A DNA stretch of 5,764 nt from Methanoregula sp. (lineage in GTDB: Archaea > Halobacteriota > Methanomicrobia > Methanomicrobiales > Methanospirillaceae): assembly GCA_003157895.1 (NCBI GenBank), contig PMKW01000141.1, positions 10,672 through 16,435 on the forward strand, given 5' to 3'. Made by a program: the position numbers and the translations under genes. The first letter of the stretch is position 1. Every line of letters begins with the position of its first letter. Below, piece by piece: positions 1 through 5,764 of the stretch. The notes below the pieces were generated by a model. That model was not told where the DNA came from. It saw only the letters and a list, made by a program, of their open reading frames with translations, and searched no databases.

Positions 1-840
1 TTTTTCCTCCGAAGCGCCGAATGCCCCAAAGAAGACGTTCGAGAGCGGGCGGTTCATCGCCTTTGCCATATTGAGCGTGAGCAGCGAACCCGCGGCACCG
101 ACTATGATACCTGCAATAACCATCGCATAGTTGGGGGTTGCAAACGAGAACCCGTCAAGCGCTACAGCGAGCCCGGTGAAGGCGTTGTACATCGAGATTA
201 CAACGGGCATATCGGCTCCTCCGATAGGGAGTGTCATTAAGAGGCCGAATCCAAGCGAGAGGACAAAAAACAGCGGGAGATACAGGGAAACGGAAAGCGG
301 GATCCAGGCAGGGTGTACGATAACGAATGCACCAGAGACAATGGCAAGAGCCAGGACAGCCATGTTAATGATCTGCTGGCCCGGAAAGGCGATCGGCCGT
401 GGCCGCATCCAGCCCTGGAGCTTCAGGAACGCAATGATGCTTCCTGTGAATGAGATAGCCCCGATGAGACCGCCAACAACTGCAAGGGAACCGGCAGCTG
501 TAGTGGTGGTGCTAAGGAGTGCAACTGCCGAGATTCCGGCAGCTGCACCGCCACCCATACCATTGAAGAGCGCTATCATCTGGGGCATGTCAGTCATTGC
601 AACGCGCCTGGCTGCAAGGCAGCCGAAGCCCCCCCCAATAACAATTGCTATCGCGATAAGAGCAAGGTTGGTAAGGCCCGGCGTGAAGAACGTAACAAGC
701 GTTGCGATCAGCATAGCGGCGCCCGCCCAGACGATCCCGCTCCGTGCAGTGAGCGGATGGCTCATCCGCTGCATGCCGATAATGAAGAAGAAGATCGTCA
801 CGATGTAGATGGGATCGATCAGCCACGAGAGTCCGGCCAT
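1..840 (-). CDS. pntB: NAD(P) transhydrogenase subunit beta, 3'-truncated by window edge
   Basis: This is the beta subunit of the proton-translocating NAD(P)+ transhydrogenase, a membrane complex exchanging hydride between NADH and NADP+ driven by the proton gradient. The first 280 codons are present. They cover nearly all the membrane domain (hydrophobic stretches around residues 10-22, 37-52, 58-76, 98-116, 120-140, 158-176, 185-205, 212-230 and 238-258) and end at the linker (FGAFGASEEK). The NADP-binding domain III, roughly the last 180 residues of a usual ~460-residue protein, lies outside. The family motif GGADMPVV sits at 207-214, with Asp210 and Asn219 matching E. coli beta Asp213 and Asn222. 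The segment MPQMIALFNGMGGGAAA (85-101) places Asn93 where E. coli has the proton-channel His91, as in the Thermus/mycobacterial-type subunits. The ATG is one base after the alpha-2 stop and is preceded by a very strong ribosome-binding site. It is the last gene of the three-gene operon seen here. Confidence 0.96.
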   Translation of the reverse strand, partial: MAGLSWLIDPIYIVTIFFFIIGMQRMSHPLTARSGIVWAGAAMLIATLVTFFTPGLTNLALIAIAIVIGGGFGCLAARRVAMTDMPQMIALFNGMGGGAAAGISAVALLSTTTTAAGSLAVVGGLIGAISFTGSIIAFLKLQGWMRPRPIAFPGQQIINMAVLALAIVSGAFVIVHPAWIPLSVSLYLPLFFVLSLGFGLLMTLPIGGADMPVVISMYNAFTGLAVALDGFSFATPNYAMVIAGIIVGAAGSLLTLNMAKAMNRPLSNVFFGAFGASEEK

Positions 841-841
841 C

Positions 842-1153
842 TTACACCTCCTTTCCGGGTTTCTTCCCGCTGCGGTCAAACATCTGGAGGATCCGTTCCG
901 TGACAACGTAGCCACCGGTCACATTTGCCGCACCGAGGACAACAGCAACAAAACCGATGACCTGTTCGAGAGGTGTTATCGCGAGACCAAGCACGACCAT
1001 TCCCCCAACAAGCACGATCCCATGAATAAAGTTCGAACCGCTCATGAGCGGCGTGTGGAGGATGGCGGGAACGCGGCTGATGACAACGTATCCGGTGAAA
1101 GCGGCCAGCATCACCATGTAGACGGCTGTCCAGAGTGTGGTAATGTCAGTCAT
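842..1153 (-). CDS. pntAB: NAD(P) transhydrogenase subunit alpha-2 (membrane part of alpha)
   Basis: This 103-residue protein is the membrane portion (domain II part) of the alpha subunit, encoded separately as in Rhodospirillum rubrum and Thermus rather than fused to the NAD-binding part as in E. coli. It has three hydrophobic helices (about residues 8-26, 43-59 and 64-84). The conserved linker between the first two, with RVPAILHTPLMSGSNFIHG, is characteristic of the family. A basic tail (RSGKKPGKE) follows the last helix. With the beta subunit it forms the proton path. Its ATG shares the ATGA overlap with the alpha-1 stop codon, so the two are probably translationally coupled. A GAAGGT Shine-Dalgarno lies at 1159-1164. 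Length and helix count fit intact alpha-2 subunits. The symbol follows the R. rubrum three-gene nomenclature. Confidence 0.95.
   Translation of the reverse strand: MTDITTLWTAVYMVMLAAFTGYVVISRVPAILHTPLMSGSNFIHGIVLVGGMVVLGLAITPLEQVIGFVAVVLGAANVTGGYVVTERILQMFDRSGKKPGKEV
845..854 (-). promoter_or_regulatory. Strong Shine-Dalgarno of pntB
   Basis: The minus strand reads AAAGGAGGTG here, a near-complete anti-16S match inside the last codons of the alpha-2 gene, five bases (counted from GGAGGT) before the pntB ATG at 840. It fixes the pntB start and implies independent, efficient initiation despite the 1-base intergenic gap. Confidence 0.85.
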
Positions 1154-2361
1154 AGTTTACCTTCTTTCAGGAGGTCGCGGGTGGGCCCATGCCGTACTTC
1201 GCCTGCATGGACCAACAGGCTCGCGACCAGGATTTCATCAGTAAATTCCCTGACAACCTCTCCCTCCCGGTCAATGAGGAGCGCAAGGAACGACTGAAGG
1301 TTCTTTGCGTACATCTGGCTCGTATGGAATGGTACCCGGGAGGGGAGGTTCTGCGGCCCTATGATCAGGACGCCATGCTCCCGGATTGTCTTTCCAGCCT
1401 GAGTCATCTCGCAGTTGCCGCCCGATTCAGCGGCCATATCGATGATGACGGCACCGGGTCTCATCATTGCAACGGTCTCCCTGGTAATGAGGACGGGAGC
1501 CTTTCGGCCGGGAATTGCTGCAGTCGTGATGATAATATCAGCCTGTGCAACCGCAGCAGAGACCATCTGCTGCTCCTGCACTTTCTCCTCGGGTGTGAGT
1601 TCGCGTGCGTAGCCTCCCTGACCTTCAGCATTGATCTCAAGCTCGAGGAATTTGGCTCCGAGGCTCCGGACCTGTTCGCCCGCAGCGCGCCGGACATCGT
1701 AGGCCTCGACAAGGGCACCAAGCCGTTTTGCCGTGGCGATTGCCATCAGACCGGCAACCCCGGCACCCAGGATGAGCACTTTTGCGGGTCGTATCGTACC
1801 TGCGGCTGTTGTCAGCATCGGGAGGAATTTCGGACAGTTATCAGCACCCATGATGGCAGCCACATATCCGCCGGCGGTTGCCTGGGAACTGAGCGCATCC
1901 ATGCTCTGGGCACGGGAGATGCGTGGGACGAGTTCGAGTGCAAAGGCAGTAACCTTACGGTCGCGCATCCGGGCTACTGTCTCAAGGTTGGTTGATGGGT
2001 TCATGAACCCGATAACAATGGTGCCCACGGTAAGCTGATCGACATCAGTTACGGTCGGAGGCTGAACACGCAGCACGATCCGGGCACCGTCCAGGAGTTC
2101 GGCCGGACTGGATGCAATCTTTGCACCGGCAACAATGTAGAGATTGTCAGGGTAGAAGGCAGCTGCACCGGCATCATGTTCGATCCGGATCTCGTACCCC
2201 GACTTCGTGAGCTTCTGAACCACCTCAGGTACCATCGCCACGCGCTGTTCCCCCGGGGTTTTTTCCCTTGAAACGGCAATCACGACCGGCATAGTTGCCG
2301 GGCTTTTCGGATCTTTCTGGATATTTCCTTTTCCCTCTTGTGCGGAAATGGTTGTGTTCAT
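1150..2361 (-). CDS. pntAA: NAD(P) transhydrogenase subunit alpha-1 (NAD-binding)
   Basis: This is the soluble NAD(H)-binding subunit (domain I) of the three-polypeptide transhydrogenase, in the alanine dehydrogenase/PntA family. From the ATG at 2361 it is 403 residues. The family core begins near residue 24 (MPVVIAVSREKTPGEQRVA). The RQD loop that contacts nicotinamide is intact in PRISRAQSMDALSSQ, with Arg147, Gln152 and Asp155 matching R. rubrum Arg127, Gln132 and Asp135. The Rossmann dinucleotide loop is GAGVAG at 199-204, followed by the acidic residue Asp222 in YDVRR that typically holds the adenosine ribose. The mobile-loop region follows around 240-265. The frame is also open to a GTG at 2370, but that codon has no correctly spaced ribosome-binding site. 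The ATG has GGGGTGGG shortly upstream, so I prefer it. The first ~23 residues are hydrophilic and extra to the usual family start. It heads the transhydrogenase operon and overlaps alpha-2 by four bases. Confidence 0.95.
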   Translation of the reverse strand: MNTTISAQEGKGNIQKDPKSPATMPVVIAVSREKTPGEQRVAMVPEVVQKLTKSGYEIRIEHDAGAAAFYPDNLYIVAGAKIASSPAELLDGARIVLRVQPPTVTDVDQLTVGTIVIGFMNPSTNLETVARMRDRKVTAFALELVPRISRAQSMDALSSQATAGGYVAAIMGADNCPKFLPMLTTAAGTIRPAKVLILGAGVAGLMAIATAKRLGALVEAYDVRRAAGEQVRSLGAKFLELEINAEGQGGYARELTPEEKVQEQQMVSAAVAQADIIITTAAIPGRKAPVLITRETVAMMRPGAVIIDMAAESGGNCEMTQAGKTIREHGVLIIGPQNLPSRVPFHTSQMYAKNLQSFLALLIDREGEVVREFTDEILVASLLVHAGEVRHGPTRDLLKEGKL

Positions 2362-2448
2362 AATTCCCACCCCGCCGGTACGACATTTACGATAGAGTAC
2401 AACTTATTCTCTCCCTGGATGATCTGCAATGTATCGTACTTGTTGAAC
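2362..2448 (-). promoter_or_regulatory. arcS-pntAA intergenic region, likely holds the transhydrogenase promoter
   Basis: This 87-base gap is the only non-coding stretch upstream of the transhydrogenase genes. It is more AT-rich than the flanking genes and contains an imperfect inverted repeat (2378-2439). On the minus strand the AT-rich stretch AAAATAAAG at the end of arcS, just before the gap, and several TA-rich steps could serve as TBP sites, but no canonical TATA box with a BRE stands out. No terminator-like hairpin with a T-run follows arcS, so read-through from arcS is also possible. Confidence 0.4.
2378..2439. repeat. Imperfect inverted repeat upstream of pntAA
   Basis: The left arm GTACGACATT (2378-2387) is matched by the right arm AATGTATCGTAC (2428-2439), whose reverse complement GTACGATACATT differs only by two inserted bases. 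An overlapping perfect 7-base pair, TACGATA (2388-2394) with TATCGTA (2432-2438), gives a second, mutually exclusive pairing. GTAC occurs three times, at 2378, 2397 and 2436. It could be a paired operator or an RNA stem in the leader of the transhydrogenase messenger. Chance is not excluded. Confidence 0.4.
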
Positions 2449-4083
2449 CTATATCCTCTTTATTTTACGCACATGCACCGCTATCCCGCGGCGCGAGCGC
2501 TGCATTTCGTCAGCCGGAAGGGCTGCGCGGCCGGTCCCCAGCGCACGCGGACCAACGATCAGAACTTCGTCACCGTCACGGATTGCCGGGTCCGCTGATA
2601 CTACTCCCGGGGCGAGGATATCCCCCTCCGGAATGAAATCATCAATATGTACCCGGTAACCCTCCGGAATAACCGTCCAGCCATCGAGCGTGGGTCGGAG
2701 CATGCCGGTACCTGTATCGATTGAGAAGATCTGGACATTGTTCCTGCTGTAAAATACTTCCGGGAAATGCCCACGGAGCGTGGTGCCCTTTGTGTCGGTA
2801 TCGCAGTTGAACTGGTAGGAGATCATCCCATGGAGCCGGTCATCCCTGATCTTCCGTTCACCCGCAAGAGCAGCGTCAAGCGCATTGAGAGCGGTATTCC
2901 CGGCCGGGTGTTCAGTGCAGGAATATTCAAGGGTAATCCCGCACTGCCCTGCTGCCATCTGCGCCACCTTCAGCGCTCCCCCCTCTAGATGGGCAATGAT
3001 GCGCCGGTAGGGATGTTTCCGGAGATAGCGGGTAAGAATGTCTGCTATAACTGCACATTCCTCGGCATCCCAGTAACCGGTGACGGGGACATCGTAATGC
3101 CCTGCCGGGTATACGGTCTCAAGTTCCCGGGGGACCAGTCCGAGCGGTGATGTGACAATCAGTTCATGGGCCCTCCCTCCAATAGCCTGCTGGAACTTCC
3201 GGTGGCTCTGCGAGAGGGAATAGGGTTTTTTTGCTGAGCAGGGGAGGAGCACCGCAACATCGGTCTTTGGCGGTACGTACCGCCCGATCACCCGCTCTGC
3301 AAACCTCTGCACTTCCGCCCTTTGCAAGGACTCTCCGGAGTTTGCCCGCATAACTCCTGCCCGTGCAATGGGCTGCACCCTTTCCATAAACGCGTAATTA
3401 CGATCAAGATGGCGTACGATGGCCACCTGTGCTGCATCCATGCGACATCGGGATTCAACAAGGTCGCGAAGCTGCCCCATCGCAATAAACCGGGTGACAA
3501 GGGCAAGTTCCTGCCGTAATGCATGACGGTTGTGCTCCTGTAAATTTCCTGCGTTACAACCCGGACAGGAGCAGATCCCGCCAACAAGTGCATCTTTTTG
3601 GAAATCACCTTCCGGCGTACAGAACCGCCCCTGTGCCGATTTAAGGTCCACGCCCGTATAATCAAACAGGTCGAACCCGGAATAACAGAGTATTGCAGCT
3701 GTTGACGGGAGGGCTGATGCAGGAGCATACCAAGCGGTATCGACCGGGGTTTTCTCTTTCAGACCAATGAGCCAGTCGATATATGTGCGTGGATTTGTCA
3801 TCGCAATGTGCCAGCCGGCAACCATAACGCAGTCGCCGCTTTGGGCCCGATTATCCAGTTGCGGGTGGATCAATACCGGCTGAATCCCTGCTTCCGGTGG
3901 AAACTGGTTCACGGTTGCTTTCGGGGCACAAAGCGGGAGGTTGGCGCCGGCAAGGGCAGCCAGTGCGGGAAAGAATTCCGTGCATTCAGTAACTGCAGGG
4001 AGCCTGACGGGGAGCATTCCCTCTGTTTCGAGGATCCCCGTACGGGCAAGACCGTCGCGTTTCTTAAAACTAACTCGGATCAT
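2449..4083 (-). CDS. arcS: Archaeosine synthase subunit alpha (ArcS, TgtA2-type)
   Basis: ArcS acts after TgtA in making archaeosine (G+) at position 15 of archaeal tRNA. Current biochemistry has it attach lysine to preQ0 in tRNA, with the radical-SAM protein RaSEA then releasing G+; no RaSEA gene is in this window. The 544-residue product has a diverged TGT-like N-terminal half. This carries a zinc-type motif CSCPGC (Cys171, Cys173, Cys176), with His184 as the likely fourth ligand by alignment with TGT. The ArcS signature [14 protein letters not shown] is at 281-294, within a domain shared with the TGT C1 region (to about 385). A C-terminal PUA domain occupies about 478-544 ([11 protein letters not shown]... 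to VHVRKIKRI). The TGT catalytic motif TDSGSFQ is absent, although GFDLFD (136-141) is kept. The ATG has GGGGTGA three bases upstream and lies inside the end of tgtA, so the pair is probably one transcript with coupled translation. Confidence 0.95.
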   Translation of the reverse strand: MIRVSFKKRDGLARTGILETEGMLPVRLPAVTECTEFFPALAALAGANLPLCAPKATVNQFPPEAGIQPVLIHPQLDNRAQSGDCVMVAGWHIAMTNPRTYIDWLIGLKEKTPVDTAWYAPASALPSTAAILCYSGFDLFDYTGVDLKSAQGRFCTPEGDFQKDALVGGICSCPGCNAGNLQEHNRHALRQELALVTRFIAMGQLRDLVESRCRMDAAQVAIVRHLDRNYAFMERVQPIARAGVMRANSGESLQRAEVQRFAERVIGRYVPPKTDVAVLLPCSAKKPYSLSQSHRKFQQAIGGRAHELIVTSPLGLVPRELETVYPAGHYDVPVTGYWDAEECAVIADILTRYLRKHPYRRIIAHLEGGALKVAQMAAGQCGITLEYSCTEHPAGNTALNALDAALAGERKIRDDRLHGMISYQFNCDTDTKGTTLRGHFPEVFYSRNNVQIFSIDTGTGMLRPTLDGWTVIPEGYRVHIDDFIPEGDILAPGVVSADPAIRDGDEVLIVGPRALGTGRAALPADEMQRSRRGIAVHVRKIKRI

Positions 4084-5524
4084 GGGTCACCCCGATATCC
4101 CCCAGTACTTCGCGGATAACCGGTTCCCAGCGCGGGCTGCAGCACACCGTGATCCTGCTTTCCGGATGACTCTCCTGTATAAGACGGATGCCCCTGCAGC
4201 CCTGCCGGACCATGGCCTCGTCCCATTCCGGGATCTCGGAAGGCCCGATAGGGAATGTCTCTTTCAGTTCCCAGAGGTACGGTCCGAAGGGGGGCTTGAA
4301 GAGCAGGGTCGTGTCAAATACGTCTCGTTCCCCCCCATCAAATGCAACAAGGATATTCTTTCCAACGGGGAGCCGATCAAGCTGTTGCTGGTAGCGGAGC
4401 ACTTCCGTGCGCCTGCAGCTCTCGTCACCCCGGTAAAAGAACCGCCGCTTTGAGACCCGGTCGCGCACTTCCAGCTCTGCAGCATGATCGAGCAATGCCC
4501 GATACCCCGAAAGGAGCTGCGGGTGACCCCGGCACCGTTCATCCACAAGCTCCCAGAGAGTACCATCAGAGATCGCCTGTCGTATCCGGGCGATCTCGGC
4601 AAGGGTAACATGGAGGTTGTGGAGCGCAAGGAGGCGCTCGCGGTCTGGAGCGGAACGGAGCTCTTCTGCGGTGTGGGACCGGCAGACTGCGCAGGCACAG
4701 GGAAGGTCGACGAGTTCACTGATCCGGTAACTGCCGTGCACAGTCAGATACCGGCCATCCTTTGCGTACAGCGCGTATGCCGCGGAGTCGAAGAGATCGC
4801 AACCCATCGCGGTCGCAAGGGCAAACATGGATGGGTGGCCGGCACCAAAGAGGTGAATACAGGCAGAAGGGGAGAGTGTCCGCTTTGCGGCCATAACCAC
4901 GGCGACAAGATCGCGGTACCGGTAGGATTCCAAGAGGGGGACAACCGCCCCGATCGGGCAGAAGGAGAAACCGAGATCGGTTACCTCGCGTCCGGCCCGT
5001 TCGCGGAGATCCTCAAAGATCCCGCCCTGCACCGGGCCGGCTATCGGTGCGTCCCTGCCAAAGATCTCTTTTGCCTCTCTGAGGCGCTGTATCGTAATGG
5101 CGAGTTCCTCTTCCGTTGTCTTTCGGTCGGAGGCGGGAGAGGTGGGAATATCGAGCGGCACCCAGATGTCACTTTTTATGTCCCGCTGGAACGAGAGCGT
5201 CTCGGTATTGGTGATCGAAACCTGCCCGTAAACCGAGAGCTGGAACGAGCCGGAGTCGGTCATAACAACGCCGTCAAAATCGAGGAGCCGGTGGAGCCCT
5301 TCGCACAGGGCGCGCTCCCGGAACTGTTTGCTCTGGGAAAATATGTAGGCATTCGTGATCAGGGCCTCGATGCCCATTGCCTGCAATTCTTTCGGGGTAA
5401 CAAGCAGAAGGTGCGGGTTAATGACGGGAAGCAGTGCCGGTGTCTTTACGGTTTTTTTACCAACCGTAAGCCTGCCGCACCGGCCTGCGATGTCGCTTGA
5501 GAGACTCTCGAATGCAATTCCCAT
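4070..5524 (-). CDS. tgtA: tRNA-guanine(15) transglycosylase, archaeal, PUA-less form
   Basis: TgtA exchanges guanine-15 in the tRNA D-loop for preQ0, the first tRNA-bound step of archaeosine synthesis. The 484-residue product carries the full catalytic barrel. TDSGSFQ is at 89-95 with Asp90 as a catalytic aspartate, LDIPTSP has Asp125, and PVQGG has Gln166. [12 protein letters not shown] is at 191-202, and [19 protein letters not shown] has Asp246, the expected nucleophile position. Zinc ligands are Cys276, Cys278, Cys281 (PCACAVC) and His302 (LHNLH). A C1-like region follows (about 390-480, [15 protein letters not shown]). Pyrococcus TGT is about 100 residues longer because of a C-terminal PUA domain. 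None is recognisable here; the next gene, arcS, supplies one. The start is supported by alignment with family N-termini and by GAGGGGT at 5530-5536, five bases before the ATG. The last 14 bases overlap arcS in another frame. Confidence 0.96.
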   Translation of the reverse strand: MGIAFESLSSDIAGRCGRLTVGKKTVKTPALLPVINPHLLLVTPKELQAMGIEALITNAYIFSQSKQFRERALCEGLHRLLDFDGVVMTDSGSFQLSVYGQVSITNTETLSFQRDIKSDIWVPLDIPTSPASDRKTTEEELAITIQRLREAKEIFGRDAPIAGPVQGGIFEDLRERAGREVTDLGFSFCPIGAVVPLLESYRYRDLVAVVMAAKRTLSPSACIHLFGAGHPSMFALATAMGCDLFDSAAYALYAKDGRYLTVHGSYRISELVDLPCACAVCRSHTAEELRSAPDRERLLALHNLHVTLAEIARIRQAISDGTLWELVDERCRGHPQLLSGYRALLDHAAELEVRDRVSKRRFFYRGDESCRRTEVLRYQQQLDRLPVGKNILVAFDGGERDVFDTTLLFKPPFGPYLWELKETFPIGPSEIPEWDEAMVRQGCRGIRLIQESHPESRITVCCSPRWEPVIREVLGDIGVTHDPS

Positions 5525-5529
5525 ACCAT

Positions 5530-5536
5530 ACCCCTC
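5530..5536 (-). promoter_or_regulatory. Shine-Dalgarno of tgtA
   Basis: The minus strand reads GAGGGGT, five bases before the ATG at 5524. A second ATG at 5529 lies between them but is out of frame, so the 5524 start is the one served by this site. Confidence 0.6.
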
Positions 5537-5544
5537 ATGTCCCG

Positions 5545-5554
5545 TTATATATGC
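5545..5554 (-). promoter_or_regulatory. Putative archaeal TATA box for tgtA-arcS
   Basis: The minus strand reads GCATATATAA in the 55-base gap between the AMMECR1 gene and tgtA. It is the best TATA-like element in the window and is centred about 25 bases before the tgtA ATG. The usual archaeal TATA-to-start distance would put the transcript start at or within a few bases of the ATG. The bases just upstream are not a strong purine-rich BRE. Assignment is by sequence and position only. Confidence 0.5.
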
Positions 5555-5579
5555 TGCAATCAGGTTAAACGGTTACCCA

Positions 5580-5764
5580 TTATGTCGACAATATATGCCC
5601 GGAAAAGATCTGTCCTTCAAACGTAAGGATCTCGACATTTTTACTGGTCCAGCACCGTTTCGACAGTCCGGCTTTCGTGCAGGTATGATCGAGAAAAGTT
5701 ATTGCATCCCAGCCGTATTCAGTAGCCACCTGCGGGAGCAGAAGACCGCTCGTGCCCATGCCCC
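5580..5764 (-). CDS. AMMECR1-domain protein, C-terminal 60 residues only
   Basis: An open minus-strand frame enters from the right edge (first complete codon at 5762) and ends at TAA (5580-5582). The visible tail contains [20 protein letters not shown], then a DHTC.KAGL segment and [12 protein letters not shown]. This matches the conserved C-terminal part of AMMECR1-family proteins, where [14 protein letters not shown]...C.KAGL and V...FE.QIF are hallmark positions. Complete archaeal members are about 190-210 residues, so roughly two thirds of the gene is outside. The family is widespread in archaea and eukaryotes and its biochemical role is not settled; I do not assign a function. It is co-directional with tgtA and separated from it by 55 bases containing a TATA-like box, so it need not be in the same transcript. 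Confidence 0.85.
   Translation of the reverse strand, partial: GMGTSGLLLPQVATEYGWDAITFLDHTCTKAGLSKRCWTSKNVEILTFEGQIFSGHILST

Noticed and set aside
131..808. Plus-strand open frame (225 codons) opposite pntB
   Set aside because: It is a shadow of the pntB membrane domain, with a low-complexity Ala/Pro/Arg-rich translation.
1189..1995. Plus-strand open frame (268 codons) opposite pntAA
   Set aside because: It is antisense to the conserved transhydrogenase alpha-1 gene, and the Cys/His-rich translation is a codon-shadow artefact with no domain pattern.
2371..2448. Terminator after arcS
   Set aside because: The inverted repeat there has a long loop of about 40 bases and no following T-run on the minus strand, so I do not call it a terminator.
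2338..2598. Plus-strand open frame of 86 codons spanning the arcS-pntAA gap
   Set aside because: It overlaps both flanking minus-strand genes, has no clear ribosome-binding site and resembles nothing I know. It would also cover the likely promoter region.
4484..5500. Long plus-strand open frame (338 codons) opposite tgtA
   Set aside because: It lies wholly antisense to tgtA, whose catalytic motifs are intact. Its translation shows no recognisable family and has the composition expected of a GC-rich shadow frame.
5563..5577. GGTTA direct repeat and partial palindrome (GGTTAAACGGTTACC) just after the AMMECR1 stop
   Set aside because: It is very short, has mismatched arms and is not followed by a T-run. 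It is likely chance.

Overview
The window reads as an ordinary, compactly coded piece of a euryarchaeal chromosome, most likely from a methanogen of the Methanomicrobia (Methanomicrobiales-like). This rests on three things: an archaeal-type tRNA-guanine transglycosylase beside archaeosine synthase (archaeosine is archaea-specific, and ArcS is mainly euryarchaeal); a TATA-like box rather than bacterial -35/-10 elements before the first complete gene; and moderately high GC with Shine-Dalgarno-led genes. The exact genus is not established here.

All five genes lie on the minus strand, so transcription runs from high to low coordinates. The window opens with the last 60 codons of an AMMECR1-family protein (5580-5764). 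After a 55-base gap carrying a TATA-like box come tgtA (4070-5524) and arcS (2449-4083), which overlap by 14 bases. TgtA inserts preQ0 at G15 of tRNA. ArcS then acts on the preQ0-modified tRNA on the way to archaeosine. The two are diverged paralogues with complementary features: TgtA keeps the catalytic site but has no PUA domain, while ArcS has the PUA domain but lacks the TDSGSFQ catalytic motif.

An 87-base gap containing an imperfect inverted repeat separates arcS from a second cluster, the three-subunit proton-translocating NAD(P) transhydrogenase: alpha-1 (NAD-binding, 1150-2361), alpha-2 (membrane, 842-1153) and beta (1-840, cut by the window edge inside the linker to its NADP-binding domain). 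These genes are almost fused (4-base overlap, then a 1-base gap), as expected for subunits of one complex. The enzyme couples hydride exchange between NAD(H) and NADP(H) to the proton gradient.

I saw no RNA genes, mobile elements, CRISPR arrays or convincing terminators, and no evidence of an undescribed system. The points most worth a second look are the split of functions between TgtA and ArcS, the Asn-type proton channel of the beta subunit, and the inverted repeat in front of the transhydrogenase operon.
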